A DNA stretch of 64,000 bases from Streptomyces odontomachi (GCF_024435355.1 NZ_JAMJWG010000006.1:348708-412707), one strand, 5' to 3'; numbered from the stretch's first letter, positions 8,295 to 16,905 are shown. Numbers and translations: made by a program. The notes: a model not told the origin generated them from the sequence alone.

Positions 8295-9581
8295 GTGCTT
8301 CGACAGGACATCAACGAGCTACTCACGCAGACCGGTCCGGGAACGCCGATGGGAGAGCTCTTCCGGCAGTACTGGATCCCCGCCCTGCTGGCCGAGGAAC
8401 TGCCCGAGAACGACTCCCCGCCGGTGCGGGTCAAGCTGCTCTCCGAGCGGATGGTCGCCTTCCGCGACAGCGAGGGCCGCTACGGCCTCATCGACGAGTT
8501 CTGCGCGCACCGCGGCGCCTCGCTCTGGTTCGGCCGCAACGAGGAAGCCGGTCTGCGCTGCCCCTACCACGGCTGGAAGTACGACGTCACGGGCCAGTGC
8601 GTGGAGGTGCCCTCCGAGGCGGGCAACAGCAGCTTCTGCGAGAACGTGCAGCTGACGTCCTATCCGCTGGTGAAGATCGGCGACGTGCTGTGGACCCACA
8701 TGGGCGACGCGGCCACCCGGCCGCCCCTGCCGGAGTTCGAGTTCGCGCAGGTGCCACCCGAGCAGACGTACTCCTCCAAGCGGTGGCAGCAGTGCAACTG
8801 GCTCCAGGCGTTCGAAGGCGGCATCGACTCCAGCCACGTCACGTTCCTGCACTCCGGTGGCCTCAGGAGCGATCCGCTGTTCAGGGGCGCCAAGGGCAAC
8901 GAGTACAACATGAAGGACACCAAGCCGTTCTTCGAGGTCGCCGACAGCGAAGGCGGCCTCTTCGTGGGCGCCCGGCGCAACGCGGAGGACGGGACGTACT
9001 ACTGGCGGATCACGCCCTGGGTGATGCCCAACTTCACCATGGTGCCGCCGCGCGGCGACCATCCCATCCACGGCCACTTCTGGGTGCCCATCGACGACGA
9101 GAACTGCTGGGCCTACTCGTTCGACTACCACCCGGTGCGCCCGCTCACCGCGACCGAACGGCAGGCCATGGTCGACGGGTTCGGGGTGCACAGCAAGAAC
9201 ATCCCCGGCACCTACCGGCCGGCGGCGAACATGGACAACGACTACCTGATCGACCGCGAGGCCCAGCGGCGCGGCGAGACGTACTCGGGTGTCGCCGGCA
9301 TCGCCATGCAGGACGCCTCCCTCCAGGAGAGCATGGGTCCCATCGTGGACCGCACGAAGGAGCGTCTGGTGCCCGCCGACAGCGGCATCATCAAGGCCCG
9401 CCAGAAGTTGCGGAAGGCCGCGGTCGCCCTGCGGGACGAGGGCATCACACCGCCCGGTGTGGACCCGGCGCACCACCGGGTGCGGTCCGCCGCCGTGGTG
9501 CTGCCGCAGGCGGAGTCGTTCCTGGACTCCTGCCGCGACGCGGTCAAGGTCACGCCCGGCGTCCGCCAGTCCAGCGTCTGA
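8295..9581 (+). CDS. Rieske non-heme iron oxygenase, large subunit (phthalate 4,5-dioxygenase-like)
   Basis: The 428-residue protein has a Rieske domain with ligands C70-x-H72 and C89-x2-H92 (CAHR...CPYHGW). The catalytic iron site follows as D178-x2-H181-x4-H186 in GGIDSSHVTFLH. The layout and the phrase GTPMGELFRQYWIPALL match the phthalate 4,5-dioxygenase/vanillate demethylase branch, which oxygenates or O-demethylates aromatic acids without a beta subunit. The GTG start is preceded by GAAAGGGA. With the ferredoxin and reductase it forms a three-component system; the decarboxylase gene nearby supports a phthalate-like substrate, though this is inferred. Confidence 0.87.
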   Translation: MLRQDINELLTQTGPGTPMGELFRQYWIPALLAEELPENDSPPVRVKLLSERMVAFRDSEGRYGLIDEFCAHRGASLWFGRNEEAGLRCPYHGWKYDVTGQCVEVPSEAGNSSFCENVQLTSYPLVKIGDVLWTHMGDAATRPPLPEFEFAQVPPEQTYSSKRWQQCNWLQAFEGGIDSSHVTFLHSGGLRSDPLFRGAKGNEYNMKDTKPFFEVADSEGGLFVGARRNAEDGTYYWRITPWVMPNFTMVPPRGDHPIHGHFWVPIDDENCWAYSFDYHPVRPLTATERQAMVDGFGVHSKNIPGTYRPAANMDNDYLIDREAQRRGETYSGVAGIAMQDASLQESMGPIVDRTKERLVPADSGIIKARQKLRKAAVALRDEGITPPGVDPAHHRVRSAAVVLPQAESFLDSCRDAVKVTPGVRQSSV

Positions 9582-9592
9582 CGGGGCGCGCC

Positions 9593-10102
9593 ATGCCGCT
9601 CAACACCCGCACCAACGCCCCGACGGACCCCGGCGCCTGCGTCCGCGCCAGTTCGGCACACGAGTCGTCGTACCGCATCCAGGTGCCCATCCGGCCCGCA
9701 CGGGCGGCCCGGGTGATCGCCCTGGACGAGCGCGCCGAAGGTGTCGCGCACCGTCTCGCCGCCGCCCGCTGGGCCGCCGCGCGCTTCTACGTGAACCGCA
9801 CTCCGGGCGCCGGGGGCGGGGCACGGCTGGCCACCTTCGACGGTCTGCCGGTGCCCCTCGCCGAGGCGCTCGACGGCGCCGACGTGGTCGTCGTGCTCGC
9901 CACCGACGACCACGGCCGGGACGCCGCGGCGCAGATCGGGCGGCACTGCGGGCGGAACGGCAGCACCACCGCCGGGATCGTCCTCGGAGACGGCTTCGAG
10001 GCCGACGACGCGGTCGCCGCGTTGCGGCCGTACGCCCGGGTGCTGTTGCTGACCGCCGACGAGAGCGATGCGTTCGAGTTGCTGACGGCACTACGCGTCT
10101 GA
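9593..10102 (+). CDS. Uncharacterised 169-residue protein
   Basis: I do not recognise a family. The ATG lies 11 bases after the oxygenase stop, and the next gene starts 40 bases after its own stop, so it is very likely in the operon. The sequence alternates hydrophobic strands and helices like half a Rossmann domain: RVIALDERAEGVAHRLA, then ADVVVVLATDD, then GIVLGDGF and ARVLLLTADESD. No catalytic signature or membrane segment is visible. An accessory subunit or nucleotide-binding partner of the oxygenase or the PanB-like enzyme is possible but unproven. Confidence 0.6.
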   Translation: MPLNTRTNAPTDPGACVRASSAHESSYRIQVPIRPARAARVIALDERAEGVAHRLAAARWAAARFYVNRTPGAGGGARLATFDGLPVPLAEALDGADVVVVLATDDHGRDAAAQIGRHCGRNGSTTAGIVLGDGFEADDAVAALRPYARVLLLTADESDAFELLTALRV

Positions 10103-10142
10103 GGTCGCACGTGACCCCCAACCACCCCTGAAGAAGGACAGC

Positions 10143-11006
10143 ATGACCGAAAGGATCACGATCCGCTCGCTCGGGCGGATGAAGGACCAGGGCCGGAAGA
10201 TCGTCGGCGTGGTGGCCTGGGACTACCAGATGGCCCGCATCGTGGACCGCGCGGGCGTCGACCTCGTGTCGGTGGGCGACACGGTCGGGGTCAACCTCTG
10301 GGGCCACGCCAACCCGTTCGAGATCACCCTGGAGGAGATGCTGATCGTCGCACGCGCGGTGCGTCGCGGCGTGCAACGCGCGCTCGTCAGCGTCGACTTC
10401 CCGTTCGGCCCGCTCCAGGAGGGCACCGACGCCGCGGTGCGGGCGGCGATCCGGTGCGTGAAGGAGGCCGGTGTCGACCTGGTCAAGCTGGACGGCGCCG
10501 CCGACTTCCCGGCGGCGGTGGAGGCGGTCACGCGCGCCGGGATTCCGGTGTTCGCGCAGTTCGGCATCACCCCGCAGACGGCGTTGCGGTACGGCGTCGA
10601 GTACCACGCCGTACCGTCGGCGGCCGACCAGGTGCCCGAGGAGATGCTGGACGACCTGGTCGCCGAGGCCAGGCGGCTCGAAGAAGCGGGCGCCGCACTG
10701 CTGAACTTCACCAACTCCGGGCCGGTGGTCGGTGCCGCCGTCGCCGCCGCGGTGTCGGTGCCGGTGCTCGGCGGCTTCGGGGGCGGCCCGTGGCTCGACG
10801 GGCGGATGCGGATGGCGCATGCGGCGATCGGGTATCCGGCCACCACGGTCGACCGGCCGGTGGGGGACCGGCCGGTCGGGACGTATGCGGACGTGGCGCG
10901 GGTCGCGCTCGAGGCGATCGGTGCGTATGCGGCGGATGTGCGGGGCGGGCGGCAGCTTCGCGGGGGTGCGCAGGGGGTGGGGGTACCCCCTCAGGACGGT
11001 GGCTAG
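10143..11006 (+). CDS. PanB-family (ketopantoate hydroxymethyltransferase-like) aldolase
   Basis: The 287-residue protein shows the PEP-mutase/PanB TIM-barrel pattern: VDLVSVGDTVGVNLWG, then the TLEEMLIVARAVRRG helix, DLVKLDGA, and FAQFGITPQ, matching the metal- and substrate-binding stations of PanB (VGDSLG, AVKLEGG, GLTPQ). True PanB adds a hydroxymethyl group to 2-ketoisovalerate for pantothenate synthesis. Placement in a catabolic operon suggests a paralogue acting on another 2-oxo acid, possibly a retro-aldol step. The last residues (about GGRQLRGGAQGVGVPPQDGG) are low-complexity: the coding end runs into the first unit of the 124-bp repeat, which supplies the stop codon. Confidence 0.8.
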   Translation: MTERITIRSLGRMKDQGRKIVGVVAWDYQMARIVDRAGVDLVSVGDTVGVNLWGHANPFEITLEEMLIVARAVRRGVQRALVSVDFPFGPLQEGTDAAVRAAIRCVKEAGVDLVKLDGAADFPAAVEAVTRAGIPVFAQFGITPQTALRYGVEYHAVPSAADQVPEEMLDDLVAEARRLEEAGAALLNFTNSGPVVGAAVAAAVSVPVLGGFGGGPWLDGRMRMAHAAIGYPATTVDRPVGDRPVGTYADVARVALEAIGAYAADVRGGRQLRGGAQGVGVPPQDGG

Positions 11007-11444
11007 CTGATCGTCTCGCCGTGGCTTGGCGCGCAGTTCCCCGCGCCCCCTGAGCGGGGCTTCGCCCCGGCCGGAACAGCGGGCCGGTGGCCCGATGCGG
11101 ATCGAGGTGCCCCCTCACGACGGTGGCTGACTGATCGTCTCGCCGTGGCTTGGCGCGCAGTTCCCCGCGCCCCCTGAGCGGGGCTTCGCCCCGGCCGGAA
11201 CAGCGGGCCGGTGGCCCGATGCGGATCGAGGTGCCCTCTCAGGACGGTGGCTAGCTGATCGTCTCGCCGTGGCTTGGCGCGCAGTTCCCCGCGCCCCCTG
11301 AGCGGGGCTTCGCCCCGGCCGGAACAGCGGGCCGGTGGCCCGATGCGGATCGAGGTGCCCTCTCAGGACGGTGGCTGGCTGATCGTCTCGCCGTGGCTTG
11401 GCGCGCGGTTCCCCGCGCCCCCTGAGCGGGGCTTCGCCCCGGCC
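10995..11444. repeat. 124-bp tandem repeat array, about 3.6 copies
   Basis: Units begin GACGGTGGCT at 10995, 11119, 11243 and 11367, spaced exactly 124 bases. Copies 2 and 3 differ by only a few bases; copy 4 is cut short near 11444. Each unit contains the interspersed arm CGCGCAGTTCCCCGCGCCCC and a GGGGCTTCGCCCC hairpin. The array begins inside the last codons of the PanB-like gene and accounts for most of the 499-bp gap before the hydrolase; no gene is supported there. Confidence 0.95.
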
Positions 11445-11505
11445 CGGGGGTATCGCGTCTCGGGGGCCCTGTTCCTGGTGACGAGCAAGAGAGAGGACAC
11501 CGTTC

Positions 11506-12360
11506 ATGCCCATGGCCCGGCTCGATGGCATCGCGACCCGCTACGAAGTGGTGGGGACGGGAGCGCCGTTGTTGATGTTCTCGCCCGGGGGGTTCGACTC
11601 GCGGTTGGAGGGGTGGCGGGAGACGGGGATCTACCGGCGGCTCGGGTTGTTGGAGCGGCTTGCGTCGCGGTACACGTGCATCACGTTCGATCGGCGTGAG
11701 TCGGGTCGTTCGGGTGGGCGTGTGGAGCGGGTCTCCTGGGGCGACTACGCGCGGCAGGGTGCGGGGTTGCTGGATCACCTGGGGATCGAGCGTGCGCATG
11801 TGATGGGCGGCTGCGTGGGGTGTTCCACCGCGGTCCAGCTCGCCGTCGGACATCCCGGACGGGTGCTGAGCATGGTGCTGTACTCCCCTGCGGGCGGTGT
11901 GCGGTACCGCATGAAGCAGCACGCACGCTTTCGGACGCACCTCGCGTACGTGGCGGAGCACGGACTGGAGGGGGTGGTGGAGCTGGCGCGGGGCACCGAC
12001 GACGGGTTCACCGCCGATCCGCGGGTGGGCCCCTGGGTGCGCGTGCTGCGCGCCGACGACGCGTTCGCCCAGCGGTACGCGGGCCTGCGCACCGAACGCT
12101 ACGTCACCCTGGTGGACGGCATGGCGCGGTTGCTCTTCGACCGGGACACCGTGCCGGGACCGGAGCCGGAGGACCTGCTCACGCTCGACGTGCCGGCCCT
12201 CATCGTGCCCGGCCAGGACGATTCGCACGCCCCGTCCGCGGCACGGTACCTCCAGGAGTGCCTGCCGCTGGCGGAATACTGGGACGTGCCGGTGGAGGAG
12301 CAGACCGCGGCCAGCGCGCCCGCCCGGGTGCTCCGGTTCCTCGACGGCGTGGCGGGGTGA
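11506..12360 (+). CDS. Alpha/beta-fold hydrolase with a Cys nucleophile
   Basis: The 284-residue protein follows the alpha/beta-hydrolase plan: an oxyanion region near FSPGGFDSR, CITFDRRESGRSG, the nucleophile elbow MGGCVGCS (Cys at 103 instead of Ser), and an acid-loop VPGQDDSHAPS. Cys nucleophiles occur in dienelactone hydrolases. No His appears at the usual place before the last helix (VEEQTAASAPARVLRFL), so the triad is unconventional unless the His in DDSH serves. GAGAGGAC lies about 10 bases upstream; an ATG two codons later is possible. It may hydrolyse a lactone or C-C bond in the pathway. The tandem repeats separate it from the operon upstream. Confidence 0.8.
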   Translation: MPMARLDGIATRYEVVGTGAPLLMFSPGGFDSRLEGWRETGIYRRLGLLERLASRYTCITFDRRESGRSGGRVERVSWGDYARQGAGLLDHLGIERAHVMGGCVGCSTAVQLAVGHPGRVLSMVLYSPAGGVRYRMKQHARFRTHLAYVAEHGLEGVVELARGTDDGFTADPRVGPWVRVLRADDAFAQRYAGLRTERYVTLVDGMARLLFDRDTVPGPEPEDLLTLDVPALIVPGQDDSHAPSAARYLQECLPLAEYWDVPVEEQTAASAPARVLRFLDGVAG

Positions 12361-12361
12361 A

Positions 12362-12390
12362 CGCCGGTGCGCGAGGTCTCCACACCGGCG
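12362..12390. terminator. Hairpin between convergent hydrolase and RpiB-like genes
   Basis: CGCCGGTG at 12362-12369 pairs with CACCGGCG at 12383-12390 across a 13-base loop, between two convergent stops. No U-tract follows, as is usual for high-GC actinobacteria. Confidence 0.5.
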
Positions 12391-12396
12391 CCGCTC

Positions 12397-12858
12397 TCAC
12401 CCGGACCGCAGCCCCCGCTCGAGCGCCTCGATCTGGTCGAGCCTGCGGCGGTGCACCCCGCCCTTGAACGGGGTGGTCAGCCAGGCCGTCACGATCTCTT
12501 CCGCGGCCTCGGCCGCCAGTACCTTCGCGGCGAGCACCAGGACGTTGGAGTCGTTGTTGCCGCGGGAGATCCCGGTGCTCCACAGGTCGTGGCAGAGCCC
12601 GGCCCTGATGCCGGTGAACCTGTTGCAGACGATGGTCTCGCCGAGTCCGCTGCCGCCGAGCACGATGCCGCGCTCCGCCGAACCGTCGAGCACCCGTCCG
12701 CACACGTCCGCGCAGAGCGGTGGGTAGTCCACCACCTCGGTGACGTCGTCACCCCGGGCACCTCGGTCGTCGACGGTGTGCCCGGCCTCGGTCAGCCGGG
12801 TGATGAGCCTGGTCTTCAACGCCAGGCCGTTGTGGTCCGCTGCGATGGCGATGCGCAA
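12397..12858 (-). CDS. RpiB/LacA/LacB-family sugar-phosphate isomerase-like protein
   Basis: The 153-residue protein begins MRIAIAADHNGLALK, the phosphate-binding start of ribose-5-phosphate isomerase B. It continues with GIVLGGSGLGETIVCNRFTGIRAG and a GNNDSNVLVL stretch, the usual order of RpiB motifs. The family interconverts aldose and ketose phosphates. The phrase GSGLGE differs from the common GTGxG, so the substrate may differ. It lies 26 bases after the decarboxylase-like gene on the same strand and is probably co-transcribed with it, which is odd for a central sugar enzyme and points to a pathway-specific isomerisation. Confidence 0.82.
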   Translation of the reverse strand: MRIAIAADHNGLALKTRLITRLTEAGHTVDDRGARGDDVTEVVDYPPLCADVCGRVLDGSAERGIVLGGSGLGETIVCNRFTGIRAGLCHDLWSTGISRGNNDSNVLVLAAKVLAAEAAEEIVTAWLTTPFKGGVHRRRLDQIEALERGLRSG

Positions 12859-12884
12859 CTGTCCTCCTGGGGCTGGGGCGCCGG

Positions 12885-13832
12885 TCAGCCGACGAGATCG
12901 AGGGTGCTCTCGGCGAACAGCTCGTCGAGGGCGGGGGCACGGTCGAGGATGTGCTGGTCCACGGCGTGCTTGATGAGGGACTCCAGAACCACGCGGTTGG
13001 GCTCGATGCCGTACGGCAGCGGATCGGCTCCGGTGATCTCCATGACCTTCTGGTGGGTGCGGTCCGTGGCGCTGGGCTGCTCGATCCCGCCCCCGCGCAG
13101 CCGCTCCACGTAGTCGCGCTTGGCACGGGCGAACGCGTCGAACACCTCGGCGGCCATCTCGGGTCGGTCGGCGAGCAGGTCGTCGCGTATCACCACGAGA
13201 TGGTTGATCGGGTAGTGGCCGCGGTCGCGCAACGCCCGGAAGCCGGCCTGGGCGGCGTCCGGAATGAGCGGCGCCATCCGGGGGTCCTCGGCGGGTGCGC
13301 CGACGGTCGCGGCCAGTTCGCCGTCCGCGAGCCGCTCACCGAGGCTGCGCTCGCCCCACATCGGCTCCACGTTCACCGGCGGCCGGTAGGGCGCCACGTG
13401 CTCGTCCCCGGACAGCACCCAGGTCACCCGGTCCAGGTCGACGCCGTGCTCCTCCTGGAGCACGGTGCGCGCCCACACGCCGGTGGTGACGGTGTATCCG
13501 CGGTTGACGCCGACCTTGCGGCCCTCCAGGTCCTTCGGCCCGCGCAGACCGGAGTCGGGGTCGTACAGGATCGCGCCGTGGTGGAAGCCGCGCACCAGGA
13601 AGACCGGCACCGCGGTGAACCGGACGCCATGCTCCTTCGCCACCAGATAGGTGGTCAGCGCCATCTCGCTGATGTCGAACTCCAGATCGCGAACCATCCG
13701 CCGGAAGGCTCTGACCAGCACCGGCACCTCTTCGAAGGCGAAACGGAAGCCGCGCGGGGTCACCTCCCCGGTCTTCAGGGCCGCGTTGTTGCCCTGGGTT
13801 CGGGTCACGGTTGTGAACTTCGGTACAGCCAT
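12885..13832 (-). CDS. 4,5-dihydroxyphthalate decarboxylase-like protein
   Basis: The 315-residue protein shows the pattern I associate with Pht5-type decarboxylases: a DISEMALTTYLVA segment, VRGFHHGAILYDP, GRKVGVNRGYTVTTGVWARTVL, and YPINHLVVI. These share the two-lobed periplasmic-binding fold but have no signal peptide, so the protein should be cytoplasmic. In phthalate breakdown the enzyme converts 4,5-dihydroxyphthalate to protocatechuate. The ATG at 13832 was chosen over an upstream frame start at 13973 because the conserved N-terminus (KFTTVTRTQGNNAALKTGEV) begins there. It is divergent to the dehydrogenase operon across an operator-bearing gap. Confidence 0.78.
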   Translation of the reverse strand: MAVPKFTTVTRTQGNNAALKTGEVTPRGFRFAFEEVPVLVRAFRRMVRDLEFDISEMALTTYLVAKEHGVRFTAVPVFLVRGFHHGAILYDPDSGLRGPKDLEGRKVGVNRGYTVTTGVWARTVLQEEHGVDLDRVTWVLSGDEHVAPYRPPVNVEPMWGERSLGERLADGELAATVGAPAEDPRMAPLIPDAAQAGFRALRDRGHYPINHLVVIRDDLLADRPEMAAEVFDAFARAKRDYVERLRGGGIEQPSATDRTHQKVMEITGADPLPYGIEPNRVVLESLIKHAVDQHILDRAPALDELFAESTLDLVG

Positions 13833-13929
13833 GCGTCTGCTCGGCTCTCGTGCGTGGGTGGCTGGCGGCACGGACCTGCGGGAGGCCAAAGGGGATGGAG
13901 GAAGAAGGGGGGATGGTCTAAAGGTACCA

Positions 13930-13940
13930 TGGTCAGTCCA
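13930..13940. promoter_or_regulatory. FadR-type operator between decarboxylase and dehydrogenase genes
   Basis: TGGTCAGTCCA matches TGGT-N3-ACCA with one change; a second half TGGTCTAAAGG begins at 13914 and ACCATGGT overlaps the two. It lies 53 bases upstream of the dehydrogenase start and 97 bases upstream of the decarboxylase start. Confidence 0.5.
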
Positions 13941-13993
13941 TAAGGCCATGGGATAAGGTCCGGTCGGAACCACCCGAGGGTGAGGAGATCGCC

Positions 13994-15124
13994 ATGGCCG
14001 AGCAGGTGCTCGCTGCGGTGCGTACGGCGCCCGGCACCACCGAGTTGCGAGAGTTCCCGATGCCCGACATCCCCGACGACGGGGCGTTGTTGAAGGTCGA
14101 AGTGGCGGGGATCTGCGGCACGGACGTCAAGATGTACGGCAAGCCACCCTTCCCCGATCCGGTGATCATGGGGCATGAGAACGTCGGCGTGATCGCCCGC
14201 GCCGGCCGCACCTTCACCGCACGCAAGGGCCTCGCCGAGGGCGACCGGGTCTTCGTCGAGCACTACGTGGGCTGCTTCCGCTGCGCCTGGTGCCACCAGG
14301 GCGAGTACCGCCACTGCGAGGCGACCGACTGGCGCACCAACCCCGACGCGCGCCGCTACGGCTACACCTCGGCCGAGAAGCCGTACCACCTGTGGGGCGG
14401 CTTCGCCCAATACCTCTACGTGCCGTGGAACGCGGTGACCCACCGGGTGCCGGACGGTGTCTCGCCCGAACTGGCGGGACTGGTCACACCGTTGTCCAAC
14501 GGCATCGAGTGGGCCCTGGTCACCGCGGGCGTGGGCTATGCCGGCACCGTTCTCATCCAGGGCCCGGGCCAGCAGGGCCTGTCCCAGGTGGTGGCCTGCA
14601 AGCAGGCCGGCGCCGCCCTGGTCGTCGTCACCGGCACCACCAGGGACGCCGCCCGCCTGGAACTCGCCAAGCAGTTGGGCGCCGACCACGTCATCGACGT
14701 CTCCCAGGAGGACCCGCTCACCCGGGTGCGTGAACTGACCGGCGGCAGGGGCGTCGACGTGGTGCTGGACTGCACCGCCGGCGCGGGCACCGCCCCCGTG
14801 CTGCTCGGCATCGACGCGCTCAAGCGGCGCGAGGGCACCATGGTGGTGCAGGGCGAGCTGGCCGCGTTCCCCGACTTCCCGTTGAAGAAGCTCACGGAGA
14901 AGGCCATCAGCCTCAAGAGTGCACGCGGGCACAGTTACCGCTCCTGCGAACTGGCCCTGGAACAGCTGGCGTCGGGCCGCTTCCCGCTGGAGCGGCTGGC
15001 CACCCACACCTTCGGCCTCGCGGAAACCGATCGCGCGATCAGGACCGTCGCCGGCGAGCTGGACGCGGGCGGTGGCGCCGGCGCGGTGCACGTGTCCCTG
15101 CTGCCCTGGGCGGGGACGGCATGA
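13994..15124 (+). CDS. Zinc-dependent alcohol dehydrogenase (MDR superfamily)
   Basis: The 376-residue protein has the catalytic-zinc motifs GICGTD and GHENVG, and a complete structural zinc lobe, C-x2-C-x2-C-x7-C in GCFRCAWCHQGEYRHC. The coenzyme domain shows GPGQQGLSQVVACKQAG, a variant of the usual GxGxxG. It should oxidise an alcohol or diol with NAD(P). In this cluster it may act on the oxygenase's dihydrodiol or a later hydroxy acid. GTGAGGAG precedes the ATG. Its stop overlaps the next start by four bases (ATGA), so the three-gene set is translationally coupled. Confidence 0.88.
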   Translation: MAEQVLAAVRTAPGTTELREFPMPDIPDDGALLKVEVAGICGTDVKMYGKPPFPDPVIMGHENVGVIARAGRTFTARKGLAEGDRVFVEHYVGCFRCAWCHQGEYRHCEATDWRTNPDARRYGYTSAEKPYHLWGGFAQYLYVPWNAVTHRVPDGVSPELAGLVTPLSNGIEWALVTAGVGYAGTVLIQGPGQQGLSQVVACKQAGAALVVVTGTTRDAARLELAKQLGADHVIDVSQEDPLTRVRELTGGRGVDVVLDCTAGAGTAPVLLGIDALKRREGTMVVQGELAAFPDFPLKKLTEKAISLKSARGHSYRSCELALEQLASGRFPLERLATHTFGLAETDRAIRTVAGELDAGGGAGAVHVSLLPWAGTA

Positions 15125-15873
15125 GCATGGTGGTGCGCCATCCGGCCCGCGCCGACCGGGCGACGGTGGACGCGCTCGCGGGGTACGGCGTCGCCACCGT
15201 GCACGAGGCGCAGTCCCGCACCGGGCTGCTGGCCCCCCGGCTGCGCCCCGTCTACCCCGGCGCGCACATCTCCGGCACCGCGGTCACGGTGAGCGTGCCG
15301 CCCGGCGACAACTGGATGATCCATGTCGCGGTCGAGCAGTGCCGCGACGGCGATGTGCTCGTCATCGCCCCCACCTCACCGTCCGAGGCCGGCTACTTCG
15401 GCGAGCTGCTCGCCACCGCCGTCGCCACCCGCGGTGTGCGCGGCACCGTCATCGACGCGGGCTGCCGTGACGTGGCCGAATTGCAGGCGATGGGGTTCCC
15501 GGTGTGGGCCCGGCACATCTGTGCGTACGGTACGGTCAAGGAAACTCTGGGTGATGTGAACCTGCCACTGGTGTGCGCGGGGCAGCGGGTGGAGCCGGGT
15601 GATGTGATCGTCGCCGACGACGACGGGGTGGTGGTGGTTCCGCGCGGGTCGGCCCCCGACGTGCTGGTGGCGTGCGAGGCCCGCGAGGCGAAGGAGGCCT
15701 CCTCCCGCGCCCGTTACCGGCGCGGCGAACTCAGCCTGGACGTCGGCGGCATGCGCGAGCGCCTCGCGGCAAAGGGCCTCACCTACGTGGACCGGACCGA
15801 CACCGCTTCCGACGGTGCGCCGGCACGGCCACGGCAGCAGCACGCCCACCCCCTCCACGAGAGGCAGCAATGA
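15121..15873 (+). CDS. RraA/LigK-family aldolase (4-carboxy-4-hydroxy-2-oxoadipate aldolase-like)
   Basis: The 250-residue protein has the RraA-fold core: GVATVHEAQ, the metal/substrate segment GDVLVIAPTSPSEAGYFGELLATAVATRGVRG, then DAGCRDVAEL with the conserved Arg-Asp. LigK/GalC members split 4-carboxy-4-hydroxy-2-oxoadipate into pyruvate and oxaloacetate, the last step of protocatechuate 4,5-cleavage and gallate breakdown. The next gene resembles the preceding enzyme of that route, which supports the assignment. The C-terminal 25 residues are extended and His/Gln-rich. ATGA overlaps join it to both neighbours. Confidence 0.82.
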   Translation: MSMVVRHPARADRATVDALAGYGVATVHEAQSRTGLLAPRLRPVYPGAHISGTAVTVSVPPGDNWMIHVAVEQCRDGDVLVIAPTSPSEAGYFGELLATAVATRGVRGTVIDAGCRDVAELQAMGFPVWARHICAYGTVKETLGDVNLPLVCAGQRVEPGDVIVADDDGVVVVPRGSAPDVLVACEAREAKEASSRARYRRGELSLDVGGMRERLAAKGLTYVDRTDTASDGAPARPRQQHAHPLHERQQ

Positions 15874-16889
15874 TCATCGACTGCCATGGTCACTACACCA
15901 CGGCACCGCCCTCCCACCAGGCCTTCCGCGACGCCCAGTTGGCCCGCCTGGACGATCCCGCACTCCCGGTCCCCAGCCCCGCCGCCCCGTCCGACGACGC
16001 GATACGCGACAGCGTCGAACAGCACCAGCTCCAGGTGATGCGGCAGCGCGGCATCGACCTGACGCTGTTCTCGCCGAAGGCGTCCGGCATGGCCCACCAC
16101 GTGCCGGACCAGCCGACCGCCGACGCCTGGGCGCGCGCGAGCAACGACCTCGTGCACCGCGTGGTGGAACTGTTCCCGCGGCACTTCGCCGGGGTCTGCC
16201 AGCTTCCGCAGACCCCGGGCGGGACGCTGGACTCCTCCGTCGCCGAGCTACGGCGCTGCGTGCAGGACCTCGGGTTCGTGGGCTGCAACCTCAACCCCGA
16301 CCCGGCCGGCGGCCACTGGACCTCCCCACCGCTCACCGACCCTTACTGGTTCCCGCTGTACGAGGCGATGACGGAGCTGGACGTCCCGGCGATGATCCAT
16401 GTCTCCACGTCGTGCGCCCCGGCCGCCCACACCCTCGGTGCGCACTACCTGAACGCCGACACCTCGGTGTTCATGCAGCTGGTGCAGGGCGACCTGTTCA
16501 CCCGCTTCCCCCGGCTCCGCCTCGTCGTGCCGCACGGTGGCGGCGCGGTGCCCTACCACTGGGGCCGCTACCGTGGCCTCGCGGTCCGCATGGACCGCCC
16601 GGACCCGGCCGGCCTGCTGGCGAACGTCTCCTTCGACACCTGCGTCTACCACCAGCCGGGCATCGACCTGCTGCTCGGCGTGATCGCCCCGGAGCGTGTG
16701 CTGTTCGCCTCCGAGATGCTGGGCGCGGTACGCGGCGCCGACCCCGCCACCGGGATCGACTGGGACGACACCAAGCGGTACGTCGACCGCGCCGCTCTCA
16801 CCGATGAGCAACGGCAGCAGGTCTACGAGCACAACGCCCGGCGCGTCTACCCCCGGCTCGACGCACGGCTCACCGCTCAGGGCAGGTGA
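15870..16889 (+). CDS. LigJ-like 4-oxalomesaconate hydratase (amidohydrolase superfamily)
   Basis: The 339-residue protein starts MIIDCHGHYTTAP, the first metal-binding HxH of the amidohydrolase fold, and continues with PAMIHVSTSC, LRLVVPHGGG and a terminal EHNARRVYPRL. This order matches LigJ/OMA hydratase, which hydrates 4-oxalomesaconate to the substrate of the LigK aldolase encoded just before it. Decarboxylases of the ACMSD type share the fold and are the main alternative. The start is set by an ATGA overlap with the aldolase stop. Confidence 0.82.
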   Translation: MIIDCHGHYTTAPPSHQAFRDAQLARLDDPALPVPSPAAPSDDAIRDSVEQHQLQVMRQRGIDLTLFSPKASGMAHHVPDQPTADAWARASNDLVHRVVELFPRHFAGVCQLPQTPGGTLDSSVAELRRCVQDLGFVGCNLNPDPAGGHWTSPPLTDPYWFPLYEAMTELDVPAMIHVSTSCAPAAHTLGAHYLNADTSVFMQLVQGDLFTRFPRLRLVVPHGGGAVPYHWGRYRGLAVRMDRPDPAGLLANVSFDTCVYHQPGIDLLLGVIAPERVLFASEMLGAVRGADPATGIDWDDTKRYVDRAALTDEQRQQVYEHNARRVYPRLDARLTAQGR

Positions 16890-16905
16890 GCGCTCCCCGC
16901 CCGGG

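Noticed and set aside
10995..11444. CRISPR array
   Set aside because: Units are 124 bases and nearly identical throughout, with no unique spacers and no cas genes.
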